From assembly GCA_965370045.1 (NCBI GenBank), contig CBDUSI010000017.1, positions 1-51,591 on the forward strand: DNA of 51,591 bases, in the 5' to 3' direction. Source of the stretch: CAZONU01 sp965370045 (GTDB taxonomy: Bacteria > Planctomycetota > SZUA-567 > JAKLDR01). A program made the translations under genes and the position numbers. The notes beneath the pieces were generated by a model. That model saw only the letters and a list, made by a program, of their open reading frames with translations, was not told the origin of the DNA and ran no database searches. This document shows, in pieces, positions 42,031-48,421 of this stretch (positions are counted from its first letter, which is position 1; every line of letters begins with the position of its first letter).

Positions 42031-42545
42031 CCGAGGGCCAGGCTGTGGAAGCGCCCGGGAAGCGCAAGGGACTGCTGGACTTTTACGTGGCCACAGGGAT
42101 TCTGGCGCTCCTGTTCGTCGGCTTCTACTTCGCCTGGACGCCGCTGAGGGTGTGGTATCTGGAACGTCGAATTCGTGCCATGCTTCCTGGCGGCATTGAA
42201 AGTGTTCGAATTCCCGAATTCAGGAAGCTGGCCGACTGCGGCCCTCAAGCCTCTGGGTCTTTCAAGAGACTAGCGAGTCTATCTCCCGATCTGCGCTGGT
42301 CAGCCATGGAAGCCCTGCGCAAGCCTGAAGACAACTGGGCATTGCCTTTGGTGATCGAGTCAGCAAATAGCCCGCAGTTTGAGACGGTTCACGCCGCGCT
42401 CATCGCCGCAAAGAAGATTACCGGAAGGAACTTCGTCCCGTGGACGGAGCGGTTCCCATCCATGCCCGATCCAGCGCCGCATCGCAAGAAGCTTCTGGCC
42501 TGGTGGGAATCGGAGGGCAAGGCCAGGTACGGGAGGTCGGAATGA
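42027..42545 (+). CDS. membrane-anchored array protein, leader type B (paralogue of 40397 gene)
   Basis: A 172-residue protein with leader type B (helix about 19-42, ATGILALLFVGFYFAWTPLR). The soluble domain is a paralogue of that in the 40397 gene, as listed there, including the C-terminal LLAWWESEGKARYG. It is shorter by a loop present in the other copy. GTG start overlapping the HEAT stop as GTGA; its own end overlaps the next gene as ATGA. Function unknown. Confidence 0.68.
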   Translation: MTEGQAVEAPGKRKGLLDFYVATGILALLFVGFYFAWTPLRVWYLERRIRAMLPGGIESVRIPEFRKLADCGPQASGSFKRLASLSPDLRWSAMEALRKPEDNWALPLVIESANSPQFETVHAALIAAKKITGRNFVPWTERFPSMPDPAPHRKKLLAWWESEGKARYGRSE

Positions 42546-42973
42546 CCGCCCCCGCCCCTTCGCCACAAGAGCCCGCTGGTGGACCATCTACCCGCAGCGT
42601 TGTGTTCTGGGGCATGGGACTACCGGCGGCGCTGCTCCTGGCGGGCTTGGCTGTCATTCACGTCTTCGGCGGATACCAGGCGGTCCGCCTGCGAGGGTTC
42701 ACGCAGCAGCGCGTCTCCGATCTGGGGCAGGCTGAGCAAATGGCCCCTGAATGCGTGGGGCTGCCCTTCGGGGTCGCCAAGCGTGCCTTCAATGACGAGA
42801 ATTCGTGGATCCTCTTTGCGAAGGATCCGGCTCAGGGAGGACCTTGCGACTACGGCAGGCTCCCGGCCAAGGGCTCCCGTTGCCAAGTGTGGATGTACAG
42901 GGTTGATTCGGGAGGCAGCAAGATCATGCTGTTCGTCGAAGATGACATCGTGGTTGGTGCTGCCGGGAACTGA
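42542..42973 (+). CDS. small membrane-anchored array protein
   Basis: A 143-residue protein. The first residues, MTAPAPSPQEPAG, match other array starts at DNA level. A membrane helix follows at about 21-42 (FWGMGLPAALLLAGLAVIHV). The soluble 90-residue domain has the pattern GLPFGVAKRAFND then strands and SKIMLFVEDDIVV, which is compatible with a small BamE-like fold as in the 37048 gene. No family is certain. ATGA overlap at the start; 14 bases before the next gene. Confidence 0.62.
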   Translation: MTAPAPSPQEPAGGPSTRSVVFWGMGLPAALLLAGLAVIHVFGGYQAVRLRGFTQQRVSDLGQAEQMAPECVGLPFGVAKRAFNDENSWILFAKDPAQGGPCDYGRLPAKGSRCQVWMYRVDSGGSKIMLFVEDDIVVGAAGN

Positions 42974-42987
42974 GGCGTGTTGCCGCG

Positions 42988-45210
42988 ATGACCGCCCCCG
43001 CCCCTTCCCCCGAGCGCCGCTCCAAGCGCATCTATATCTACTGGGGCGTGGCGCTGACGCTGTTGGTCACAGTGGCCCTGGTGTGCTGGCTGGTTGTGGT
43101 GCCGGTGCTTGATGTCCGGGCGACGGTGGGTCGCTGCCGGGGACGCGATCCGGATTTCGGGAAGGAGATCGCGCACCTCGGAGGTCCGCAGAACGCCGCG
43201 CACAGGTTGACCCTGTATCTCAAGTTGCCCGCCTGGCTGGTTTCAGATCGTCCGCAGGCTGCACGGCTTCTCGGCAAGTGCGGGGACTGGGGGCTGTCGG
43301 CGCTGTACAGGCTGCAGAAGGACAAGGACGAGCATCCCGATGTTCGAAATGAGGCGGTAGAGGCGCTGGCCATGCTCCCGTACGAGCACTACGATATTGG
43401 TATGGACGGGGACATTGGGCGCCTGATCAATGTGTCCAGGCTCATCCTGCTGCTCAGACTGGAACCGGTCGATGCCCAGGGGCGGGCCAGAAGCCGGATC
43501 GTCAGATGCGTGAAAGCCTGGCCCGGCGTGTCCCCTTACGCCCCGGTAATCGGCTTCTCCGCGACTGTCCGTAAGGAGCAAGCCAAAGTCGTCAAGAAGG
43601 CCATCACCGGTCAGGGCGCCGGCCCCGTGCTCTTCTTCTTGAGCCAGGATTCAAGGGGCGACGATGTTGTCTTCCTGCATTCCGCCGGCCGGTGGATACG
43701 CCTCGAGCCTGGTCCTGAGAAGAACTCCTGGAACGTGTACGGGATCGAGATGCAGATGGACGGCATATGGGCGGGCGGCACGGACATGCTCTTGCGGCTC
43801 TGCGACCTGGTGGCCGAGAATCCGGACACCTATGTGCCGATTGTGCCGATACTGACAGGCTGCGAGTGGGGGACCACCTTCAAGATCGGCAAGGTCGAGG
43901 GGCGTGTCTGCGCGGTGCGGGCAGTCGACCTGGACGGGAACGGCAGACTGGCCCTGCATGTGGCCTCCGACGGCGGTGACCGGCTCTTCAGATACGACGC
44001 CGGTCTCCCCGGATTCGCGGACGTCACCGCCAGGCGCAAGCTGGCTGCCAGAAGCCGGGCCTTCGCCTGGGGGGACTTCAATGGCGACGGCCTGCTCGAC
44101 CTGGCCTCCTGGGACGGGACCAGCATTTCCATCTGGCGGCAGGACGCCAAAGGCGCGTTCTCCCGGGGCAAGCCGGTATGGGAAGGGCCGGGCTGCCTGG
44201 GGCTGACCGCAATGGACGTCGGCGCCGGCCCGCGGGCAGCTCTGCTGGTAAGCTCGGCGGATCCTCCGGTGCTGCTGGTGCCGGGCAAGGGCAGTGGCTT
44301 CGAAAAGCGGTCGCTCCAGGCTGATGCGGCGATGCTCAAGCCGCTGGGTGAGCTTGGCGCCTGCCTGGTTGCCGACCTGGACGGCGACGGGCTGGCCGAT
44401 GTGCTCCAGACAGGCGAGAAGGGCAGCCTTCTCTACAGGGGGAAAGGCAAAGGCGGGTTCGCGACCGCCCGGAAATGCGCGGTGGCGCTGGGCAAGAGCC
44501 CTTCGAGCGCGTTCCTGGGCGACTGGGACCAGGACGGCCGGCTGGACGTTCTCGCCGCCGCCAAGGATGGGCCCCGGTTGTGGCACAACTACGGCGGGTC
44601 CGGGTTCAAGAACATGATGTCCCTTTCGGCCGAGATGGCCTACATATCGAAGCCCGGGGGGATCGGGGGCGTCACCTGCGACGTCAACAACGACGGTCTG
44701 CAGGACATTCTTATCACCTATGACAAGATGGCGCCTCAGGTCTTCTTCAACCGCGGCTTCCGGAGCTTCGGCCATGCTCACACGCTGGACCTGGCCGAGA
44801 AGGAGCTGTTGCCGGCGGCCAGCGATGGCACGCGGGCCGGCACTATCGCCGAACTCACCGGCGACGGGGCGCAGGACATGGCGCTGGTTCTCAGGGACGG
44901 AGACTTGTGGGTCTTCCCGCGCAAGGTGGAGGTGGACGATGACGAGAAGGTCTCTGGCGTGTCTGTCGCCCTGGCCCCTGGCGGAGCCTTCGCCGGGCCG
45001 GTGACCGTTACGGGCTGGAACGTTAACAAAGGCCGGTGCCTGGGCGCGTGGAACGTCGTGCCCGGGACGCAGGAAGCGTTCTTCGGAGCACAGAGCGGAG
45101 ATGAGATTACGGTCAAGTGGCGCCTGCCCGGCGGCCAGGAACAGACCAGGACGGTCGGGATCACAAGGAAGCCGGTTCGGCTGGTAATCGGCGCGCCGCG
45201 GAAGCCCTGA
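42988..45210 (+). CDS. membrane-anchored FG-GAP/VCBS beta-propeller protein, leader type A
   Basis: A 740-residue protein. Leader type A at about 11-38 (SKRIYIYWGVALTLLVTVAL) and the LGGP module at about 62-100 (LGGPQNAAHRLTLYLKLPAW) come first, then a linker domain. From about 305 to 650 there are five FG-GAP/VCBS repeats with calcium-loop-like motifs: DLDGNGRLALHV, DFNGDGLLDLAS, DLDGDGLADVLQ, DWDQDGRLDVLA and DVNNDGLQDILI. Such repeats form beta-propellers in secreted or surface proteins. The last 100 residues may be an ASPIC- or Ig-like C-terminal domain. Its TGA stop lies inside a degenerate HEAT tail, at the same relative site as in the 35919 gene. Confidence 0.85.
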   Translation: MTAPAPSPERRSKRIYIYWGVALTLLVTVALVCWLVVVPVLDVRATVGRCRGRDPDFGKEIAHLGGPQNAAHRLTLYLKLPAWLVSDRPQAARLLGKCGDWGLSALYRLQKDKDEHPDVRNEAVEALAMLPYEHYDIGMDGDIGRLINVSRLILLLRLEPVDAQGRARSRIVRCVKAWPGVSPYAPVIGFSATVRKEQAKVVKKAITGQGAGPVLFFLSQDSRGDDVVFLHSAGRWIRLEPGPEKNSWNVYGIEMQMDGIWAGGTDMLLRLCDLVAENPDTYVPIVPILTGCEWGTTFKIGKVEGRVCAVRAVDLDGNGRLALHVASDGGDRLFRYDAGLPGFADVTARRKLAARSRAFAWGDFNGDGLLDLASWDGTSISIWRQDAKGAFSRGKPVWEGPGCLGLTAMDVGAGPRAALLVSSADPPVLLVPGKGSGFEKRSLQADAAMLKPLGELGACLVADLDGDGLADVLQTGEKGSLLYRGKGKGGFATARKCAVALGKSPSSAFLGDWDQDGRLDVLAAAKDGPRLWHNYGGSGFKNMMSLSAEMAYISKPGGIGGVTCDVNNDGLQDILITYDKMAPQVFFNRGFRSFGHAHTLDLAEKELLPAASDGTRAGTIAELTGDGAQDMALVLRDGDLWVFPRKVEVDDDEKVSGVSVALAPGGAFAGPVTVTGWNVNKGRCLGAWNVVPGTQEAFFGAQSGDEITVKWRLPGGQEQTRTVGITRKPVRLVIGAPRKP

Positions 45211-45341
45211 CGAAGATCAAGGCAGCGCAGGAGTAAGGACAAGTGACTCCCCCCGCCCGGAACTTCCTTCTTGACCCTCGCGCCGCGGGGGGCTATGCTT
45301 GGAACGCGCTGGAGGGGGAGAAGGGAGAATATCGCAGGTGA
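45195..45341 (+). pseudogene. degenerate HEAT tail (copy 3) and orphan array gene start
   Basis: 45195-45236 encodes A-A-E-A-L-T-K-I-K-A-A-Q-E in one frame, a diverged copy of the HEAT tail. Seven bases later GTGACTCCCCCCGCCCGG (45243-) has the typical start of an array gene, but the frame holds only 32 codons and no membrane helix. Its stop overlaps the next GTG start as GTGA, and a promoter lies within it. It looks like the remains of a removed array gene. Confidence 0.6.
45271..45299 (+). promoter_or_regulatory. candidate promoter TTGACC-N17-TATGCT
   Basis: TTGACC (45271-45276) and TATGCT (45294-45299) with a 17-base spacer. The predicted start of transcription lies about 32 bases before the GTG of the next gene. 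It closely repeats the promoter at 35870. Confidence 0.55.
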
Positions 45342-45565
45342 GTGACAAGTATCCCACGCGGACCGCGATTCTCGGCAAGCTGATGGCCATGGTGGTCAAG
45401 AAGCACGGCAGCGCCAAGGGGATCGACGAGCCCCAGGAAATGCTCACCCGGCTCCAGGGACTGGCCATCCTGCCCACGCTGACCGACCAGCAGATCGAGG
45501 AGGCCCTGGCCCGGATGGTGGAAGCCGGCGAGTTCGCCCCGCCGGCGGACGCGGACGGCAAGTAG
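45338..45565 (+). CDS. small helical protein, first of a tandem pair
   Basis: A 75-residue cytoplasmic protein made mostly of helices. It is a clear paralogue of the next gene: EMLTRLQGLAILPTLTDQQI against EILTRLSALGITAQKSDEEI, and ALARMVEAGEFA against ALEKLVEAGEFV. The pattern of three helices and a turn could be a winged-helix or helical-bundle fold, but no DNA-binding motif is certain. GTG start with GGGAG ten bases upstream. A promoter lies 40 bases ahead. Confidence 0.7.
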   Translation: MSDKYPTRTAILGKLMAMVVKKHGSAKGIDEPQEMLTRLQGLAILPTLTDQQIEEALARMVEAGEFAPPADADGK

Positions 45566-45568
45566 CCG

Positions 45569-45778
45569 ATGGGGCAGCGCCTCTCGGACAAGAGCAAGAT
45601 ACTCACCCGCCTGGTGACCATGCTGCGCTACAAGCACGCCGACAAGAAGCTTGCCGTCGGCCCGCTGGAAATCCTGACGCGCCTCTCGGCGCTGGGCATC
45701 ACCGCCCAGAAATCCGACGAAGAGATAGAAACCGCGCTCGAGAAACTGGTCGAGGCCGGCGAGTTCGTGCGGGACTGA
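45569..45778 (+). CDS. small helical protein, second of a tandem pair
   Basis: A 69-residue paralogue of the preceding gene, three bases after its stop. LSDKSKILTRLVTMLRYKHA at the N-terminus aligns with VSDKYPTRTAILGKLMAMVV in its neighbour. It carries no signal peptide. The pair probably forms by tandem duplication and may act as a heteromer; function unknown. Confidence 0.72.
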   Translation: MGQRLSDKSKILTRLVTMLRYKHADKKLAVGPLEILTRLSALGITAQKSDEEIETALEKLVEAGEFVRD

Positions 45779-45785
45779 CGGAGGC

Positions 45786-45809
45786 CGGTTTTCAGCTTTC
45801 GGTTTTCAG
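45786..45809. repeat. TTTTCAG double repeat
   Basis: The two near-identical units GGTTTTCAGCTTTC and GGTTTTCAGTACCT lie in the 50-base gap between convergent genes. It is the same general type as the run at 35840-35860 (ACTGAAAACTGAC). Confidence 0.5.
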
Positions 45810-45828
45810 TACCTGAACACTCGTCCTC

Positions 45829-46188
45829 TCAGAGCGTCTGCATCTTGGAGCAGGAATATATCTTGAGGTTGCAGTCCCGGATGCGCCGGGGGAGCCGCTT
45901 GTTCGCGGGCTTCTCCCTGGCGGCCTGCTGATAAATCTTCCTGGCCACGCGGAAGCACTTGGAGGCCGCCTGGAGGTGCTTGTTGCTGTCCGGCTTGCCG
46001 GGCCGGCCCTTGCGGTAGAGCTTCAGCCCCTTGGCAAAAAGCCTGTCGGCCTTCTTGAGGTCGGCGGCGCCCACCGTGCCGCTGAGCGCCATGCTCGTCC
46101 CGGAGGAAGTCTTCCCGTCCTTCGGCCCGCAGCCGGCGGCGGCGACCACAATCGAAACCGCAAACGCGAAGCAGAGCGCGAGTCTCAT
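45829..46188 (-). CDS. small lipoprotein
   Basis: A 119-residue exported protein. A signal peptide ends in the lipobox AAAGC (Cys20), so it should be lipid-anchored. After a short Gly/Ser linker the mature part is helical and basic (ADRLFAKGLKLYRKGRPGKP, ASKCFRVARKIYQQAAREKP), resembling a single TPR-like pair. Two cysteines near the end could form a disulphide. It has its own promoter. Function unknown. Confidence 0.8.
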   Translation of the reverse strand: MRLALCFAFAVSIVVAAAGCGPKDGKTSSGTSMALSGTVGAADLKKADRLFAKGLKLYRKGRPGKPDSNKHLQAASKCFRVARKIYQQAAREKPANKRLPRRIRDCNLKIYSCSKMQTL

Positions 46189-46232
46189 GGTGTGTCCTCC
46201 CCAAGGGGCAGAGCTGGCTGCACTTGCGCATA

Positions 46233-46261
46233 ATACTACGCCTTACGCCCCGCGTAAGCAA
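46233..46261 (-). promoter_or_regulatory. promoter of the lipoprotein gene with internal dyad
   Basis: On the minus strand, TTGCTT (46261-46256), 17 bases, TAGTAT (46238-46233). The spacer contains a perfect dyad, CTTACGC-CCC-GCGTAAG (46242-46258), overlapping the -35 element. A dyad in the spacer is typical of a repressor or MerR-type site. The gene start codon lies 45 bases downstream. Confidence 0.55.
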
Positions 46262-46364
46262 GATATTTCCCGTCGCGCTTTTTGTCGGATTCCGCGGAAC
46301 CGCCACCGGCCGCCGGGGTCTAAGCGTGTGGAAGAGGACAAAGCGACCGACAGGAGGAAGAGAG

Positions 46365-46541
46365 ATGAAACGCATCATGACCATCGCCGCAGTCATCGCC
46401 ATCCTGGGAATGGGCTCCGCCGCCTACGCCGGGGAAACCAAGAAGCCCAGCATCGTCAAGAAGGTCGTGGCCAAGATCAAGAAGGTGCTCACCCGGTACC
46501 AGGTGCGCACCCCCACCGCCGTGGCCGCCGTCCGCGGCTGA
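46365..46541 (+). CDS. secreted cationic amphipathic peptide, copy 1
   Basis: A 58-residue precursor. A standard signal peptide (MKRIMTIAAVIAILGMGSAA) ends AYA, after which the mature peptide of about 36 residues is strongly basic. It contains an amphipathic helix, KPSIVKKVVAKIKKVLTR, with hydrophobic residues spaced three or four apart, and ends TPTAVAAVRG. AGGAGG lies nine bases before the ATG. The next gene is a paralogue. The composition resembles linear antimicrobial peptides, but it could also be a structural or matrix peptide. No family is recognised. Confidence 0.78.
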   Translation: MKRIMTIAAVIAILGMGSAAYAGETKKPSIVKKVVAKIKKVLTRYQVRTPTAVAAVRG

Positions 46542-46557
46542 GAAGAAGGAGAGAGAG

Positions 46558-46737
46558 ATGAAGCGCATGATTGCCATCAGCGCGGTGCTTGCGGCCCTGA
46601 GCATGTGCTCGGCCGCCTCGGCCGGCGAGACCAAGAAGCCCAGCATCGTCAAGAAGGTCGTGGCCAAGATCAAGAAGGCGCTCACCCGCCGGACCACCGT
46701 GCGCACCCCCACCGCCGTGGCCGCCGTGCGCGGCTAG
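46558..46737 (+). CDS. secreted cationic amphipathic peptide, copy 2
   Basis: A 59-residue precursor, 16 bases after copy 1. Signal peptide MKRMIAISAVLAALSMCSAA ends ASA. The mature peptide matches copy 1 across its first 21 residues (GETKKPSIVKKVVAKIKK then A/V-LTR) and again at its end, TPTAVAAVRG. The middle differs (RTTVR against YQVR). Strong purifying-looking identity in the helix and tail contrasts with the divergent signal peptides. GAGAGAG is the likely ribosome site. Its short length makes it easy to miss. Confidence 0.78.
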   Translation: MKRMIAISAVLAALSMCSAASAGETKKPSIVKKVVAKIKKALTRRTTVRTPTAVAAVRG

Positions 46738-46815
46738 AACAGACCCTCCGGAAGAGCCCGGGGACGGACGGATCGGTGACGGTCGGGGCAGGACGTATGG
46801 TTGCAGTCACACAGG

Positions 46816-47241
46816 CTAAAGCGTACTGAATTCCAGCAAATAAGGGACGTACTTCAGTCTGCCTTCGTCGTCGAAGGGCAGGGCATACTTGTAGTGAAGC
46901 GGAATCGAAGGCTTGCGGTCAACGATAATGATCACGTCATATGTCTTATGACTAAGATCCAAGCGTATCAGTCCCGCGGGACGGAACAGCCTCTCGACCT
47001 CTTCCAGTTTCATACCCTCCCGCAGATGCGTCCTGTAGATCATTCGAACGCCGTCTGCTTGCGATTCAGAATCCTCGCTGCCGATGAGGTGCTTGGCGTA
47101 GGCCAAGTGGAAGAACTTCCAGTTGGCGCCAGCGAGGGCCAGGAGCAGAATCACAATCGGGACGACGACCATCCAGACCACCATCCGGCGCGACTTACGC
47201 GGCTTGGGCTCGGAGGCGGTTTCGTTCATTGCAGCAGGCAT
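46816..47241 (-). CDS. membrane-anchored BamE/SmpA-like protein, leader type C (paralogue of 37048 gene)
   Basis: About 141 residues. Leader type C (KPRKSRRMVVWMVVVPIVIL, helix about 26-45, then NWKFFHLAYAKHLIG) matches the 37048 gene. The C-terminal domain keeps the THL-REG-x-K-L-EEVERLF-RP turn and the closing LPFDDEGRLKYVPY strands. I start at an ATG at 47241 with GGAGGAG eleven bases upstream; a second ATG at 47229 is possible. It lies 9.3 kb from its paralogue and on the opposite strand, so the family is mobile within this region. The 304 bases upstream hold the sigma-54-like site and a palindrome, with no other gene. Confidence 0.7.
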   Translation of the reverse strand: MPAAMNETASEPKPRKSRRMVVWMVVVPIVILLLALAGANWKFFHLAYAKHLIGSEDSESQADGVRMIYRTHLREGMKLEEVERLFRPAGLIRLDLSHKTYDVIIIVDRKPSIPLHYKYALPFDDEGRLKYVPYLLEFSTL

Positions 47242-47478
47242 TTCCCAAATGACTCCTCCCGACCGCCCATGTGGTCTTAACGGACTCGATTGTCTCCAGA
47301 GGAATCCCAAAAGCCAGTGCCCGTCCGTCTTCCACCCCGTTCCCAACCATAGCCCCCAGCCCCATTCCAACACCAGCCTGTAGCAATCTCCCACACCGCC
47401 GGCGGCAAGCCCGCTCCTCCCTCCGCACGTAACACGTGTATTTACGCTCCTTGCAGAAATCCCGCCTCTCCGGCTCCT

Positions 47479-47495
47479 TTGGCACGAAACTTGGT
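47479..47495 (+). promoter_or_regulatory. sigma-54-like promoter upstream of the EF-hand gene
   Basis: TTGGCACGAAACTTGGT matches the -24/-12 consensus YTGGCACGRNNNTTGCW at 16 of 17 positions. The one mismatch is the C of the -12 GC pair, which is normally important. The predicted start is about 40 bases before the EF-hand ATG. Within 50 bases upstream there is an ACACGTGT palindrome (47432-47439) with outer CGTAA/TTACG arms. The sigma-54 activator in this window could act here; that is inference. Confidence 0.55.
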
Positions 47496-47545
47496 ATACA
47501 CATTGGCATGAGTACCGGGGGCCACGCTACTGGAGGGACAGCGGA

Positions 47546-48328
47546 ATGAGAAAGCTAGTCGGTTTGAGTCTGGCGGTCGCAGTGCTTCTGGGCGGCAGCG
47601 CCTTCGGAGTTGAGCGCCGCCGCCCCAGGCGCGTCGTCCGCAAGCACCCCAAGGTCGGCGAACGCATCCGGGACAAGTACGACCGCAACGACGACGGCAA
47701 GCTGGGCTCGCGCGAGCGCGCCAAGCTCCGCAAGGACTTCCGCGAGAAGGCCAGGGACAAGCGCGAGGAGCGCCGCGATAACATCGTCAACCGGTTCGAC
47801 AAGGACGACGACGGCAAGCTCACCGGCGACGAGCGCCTCGCGGCCCGTGACGCTCTCAAGAAGTTCCACCACGGCAAGCACTTCGCCGCCTGGAAGAAGA
47901 GCCACTCCAAGCTCTGGAAGAAGCTCCTCGGCAAGTACGACGCGGACGGGAACGGCAAGCTGGACGAGGCCGAGCGCAAGGCGCTGCGCGAGGCCTGCGG
48001 GGAACGCCGCGAGAAGCTCGTCGAGAAGTTCGACAAGGACGGCGACGGCAAGCTCAACGCCAAGGAGCGCGCCGCGCTTCGCCGCGCGATGGGGATCCAC
48101 CGCGGGCACAAGTCCTTCATCGCCTGGCTCAAGAAGAACCCGGGCATGCGCAAGAAGCTGCTGGCCCGCTTCGACGCCGACGGCGACGGCAAGCTCAGCG
48201 AGGCGGAGCGCAAGAAGCTGCAACAGGTCTGGGCCAAGCGGCACAAGCCCAGCGGCGTGCGCGCGGCCAAGGGCAAGGGCAAGTGCCACAAGGCCGCGGA
48301 GGACGAGGACGTCGACGGCGACTTCTAG
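47546..48328 (+). CDS. secreted EF-hand calcium-binding protein
   Basis: A 260-residue exported protein. A signal peptide (about 1-21, ends SAFG) precedes five EF-hand-type loops: DRNDDGKLGSRE, DKDDDGKLTGDE, DADGNGKLDEAE, DKDGDGKLNAKE and DADGDGKLSEAE. Each has acids at positions 1, 3, 5 and 12, so all should bind calcium. The linkers are Lys/Arg-rich, making the protein strongly basic overall, unusual for an EF-hand protein. Ribosome site GGAGGG lies nine bases upstream. It is followed at once by a strong terminator. A role at the cell surface, for example in matrix or calcium binding, is inference. Confidence 0.85.
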   Translation: MRKLVGLSLAVAVLLGGSAFGVERRRPRRVVRKHPKVGERIRDKYDRNDDGKLGSRERAKLRKDFREKARDKREERRDNIVNRFDKDDDGKLTGDERLAARDALKKFHHGKHFAAWKKSHSKLWKKLLGKYDADGNGKLDEAERKALREACGERREKLVEKFDKDGDGKLNAKERAALRRAMGIHRGHKSFIAWLKKNPGMRKKLLARFDADGDGKLSEAERKKLQQVWAKRHKPSGVRAAKGKGKCHKAAEDEDVDGDF

Positions 48329-48359
48329 CTGCTCAATACGAAAGAGTCATCCGCGTGCA

Positions 48360-48391
48360 GGGCGGGGGCCGGCGGGCCCCCGCCCGTTTTT
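48360..48391 (+). terminator. intrinsic terminator of the EF-hand gene
   Basis: An 11-bp perfect GC stem (GGGCGGGGGCC / GGCCCCCGCCC), a 4-base loop and then GTTTTT. It begins 32 bases after the stop codon. Confidence 0.93.
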
Positions 48392-48421
48392 CGTGGAGGA
48401 GCCGCCGCCCCCGCTCGGAAA

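Noticed and set aside
45338..45778. Toxin-antitoxin pair
   Set aside because: The two small proteins are paralogues of each other and match no toxin or antitoxin motif, so tandem duplication is the simpler reading.
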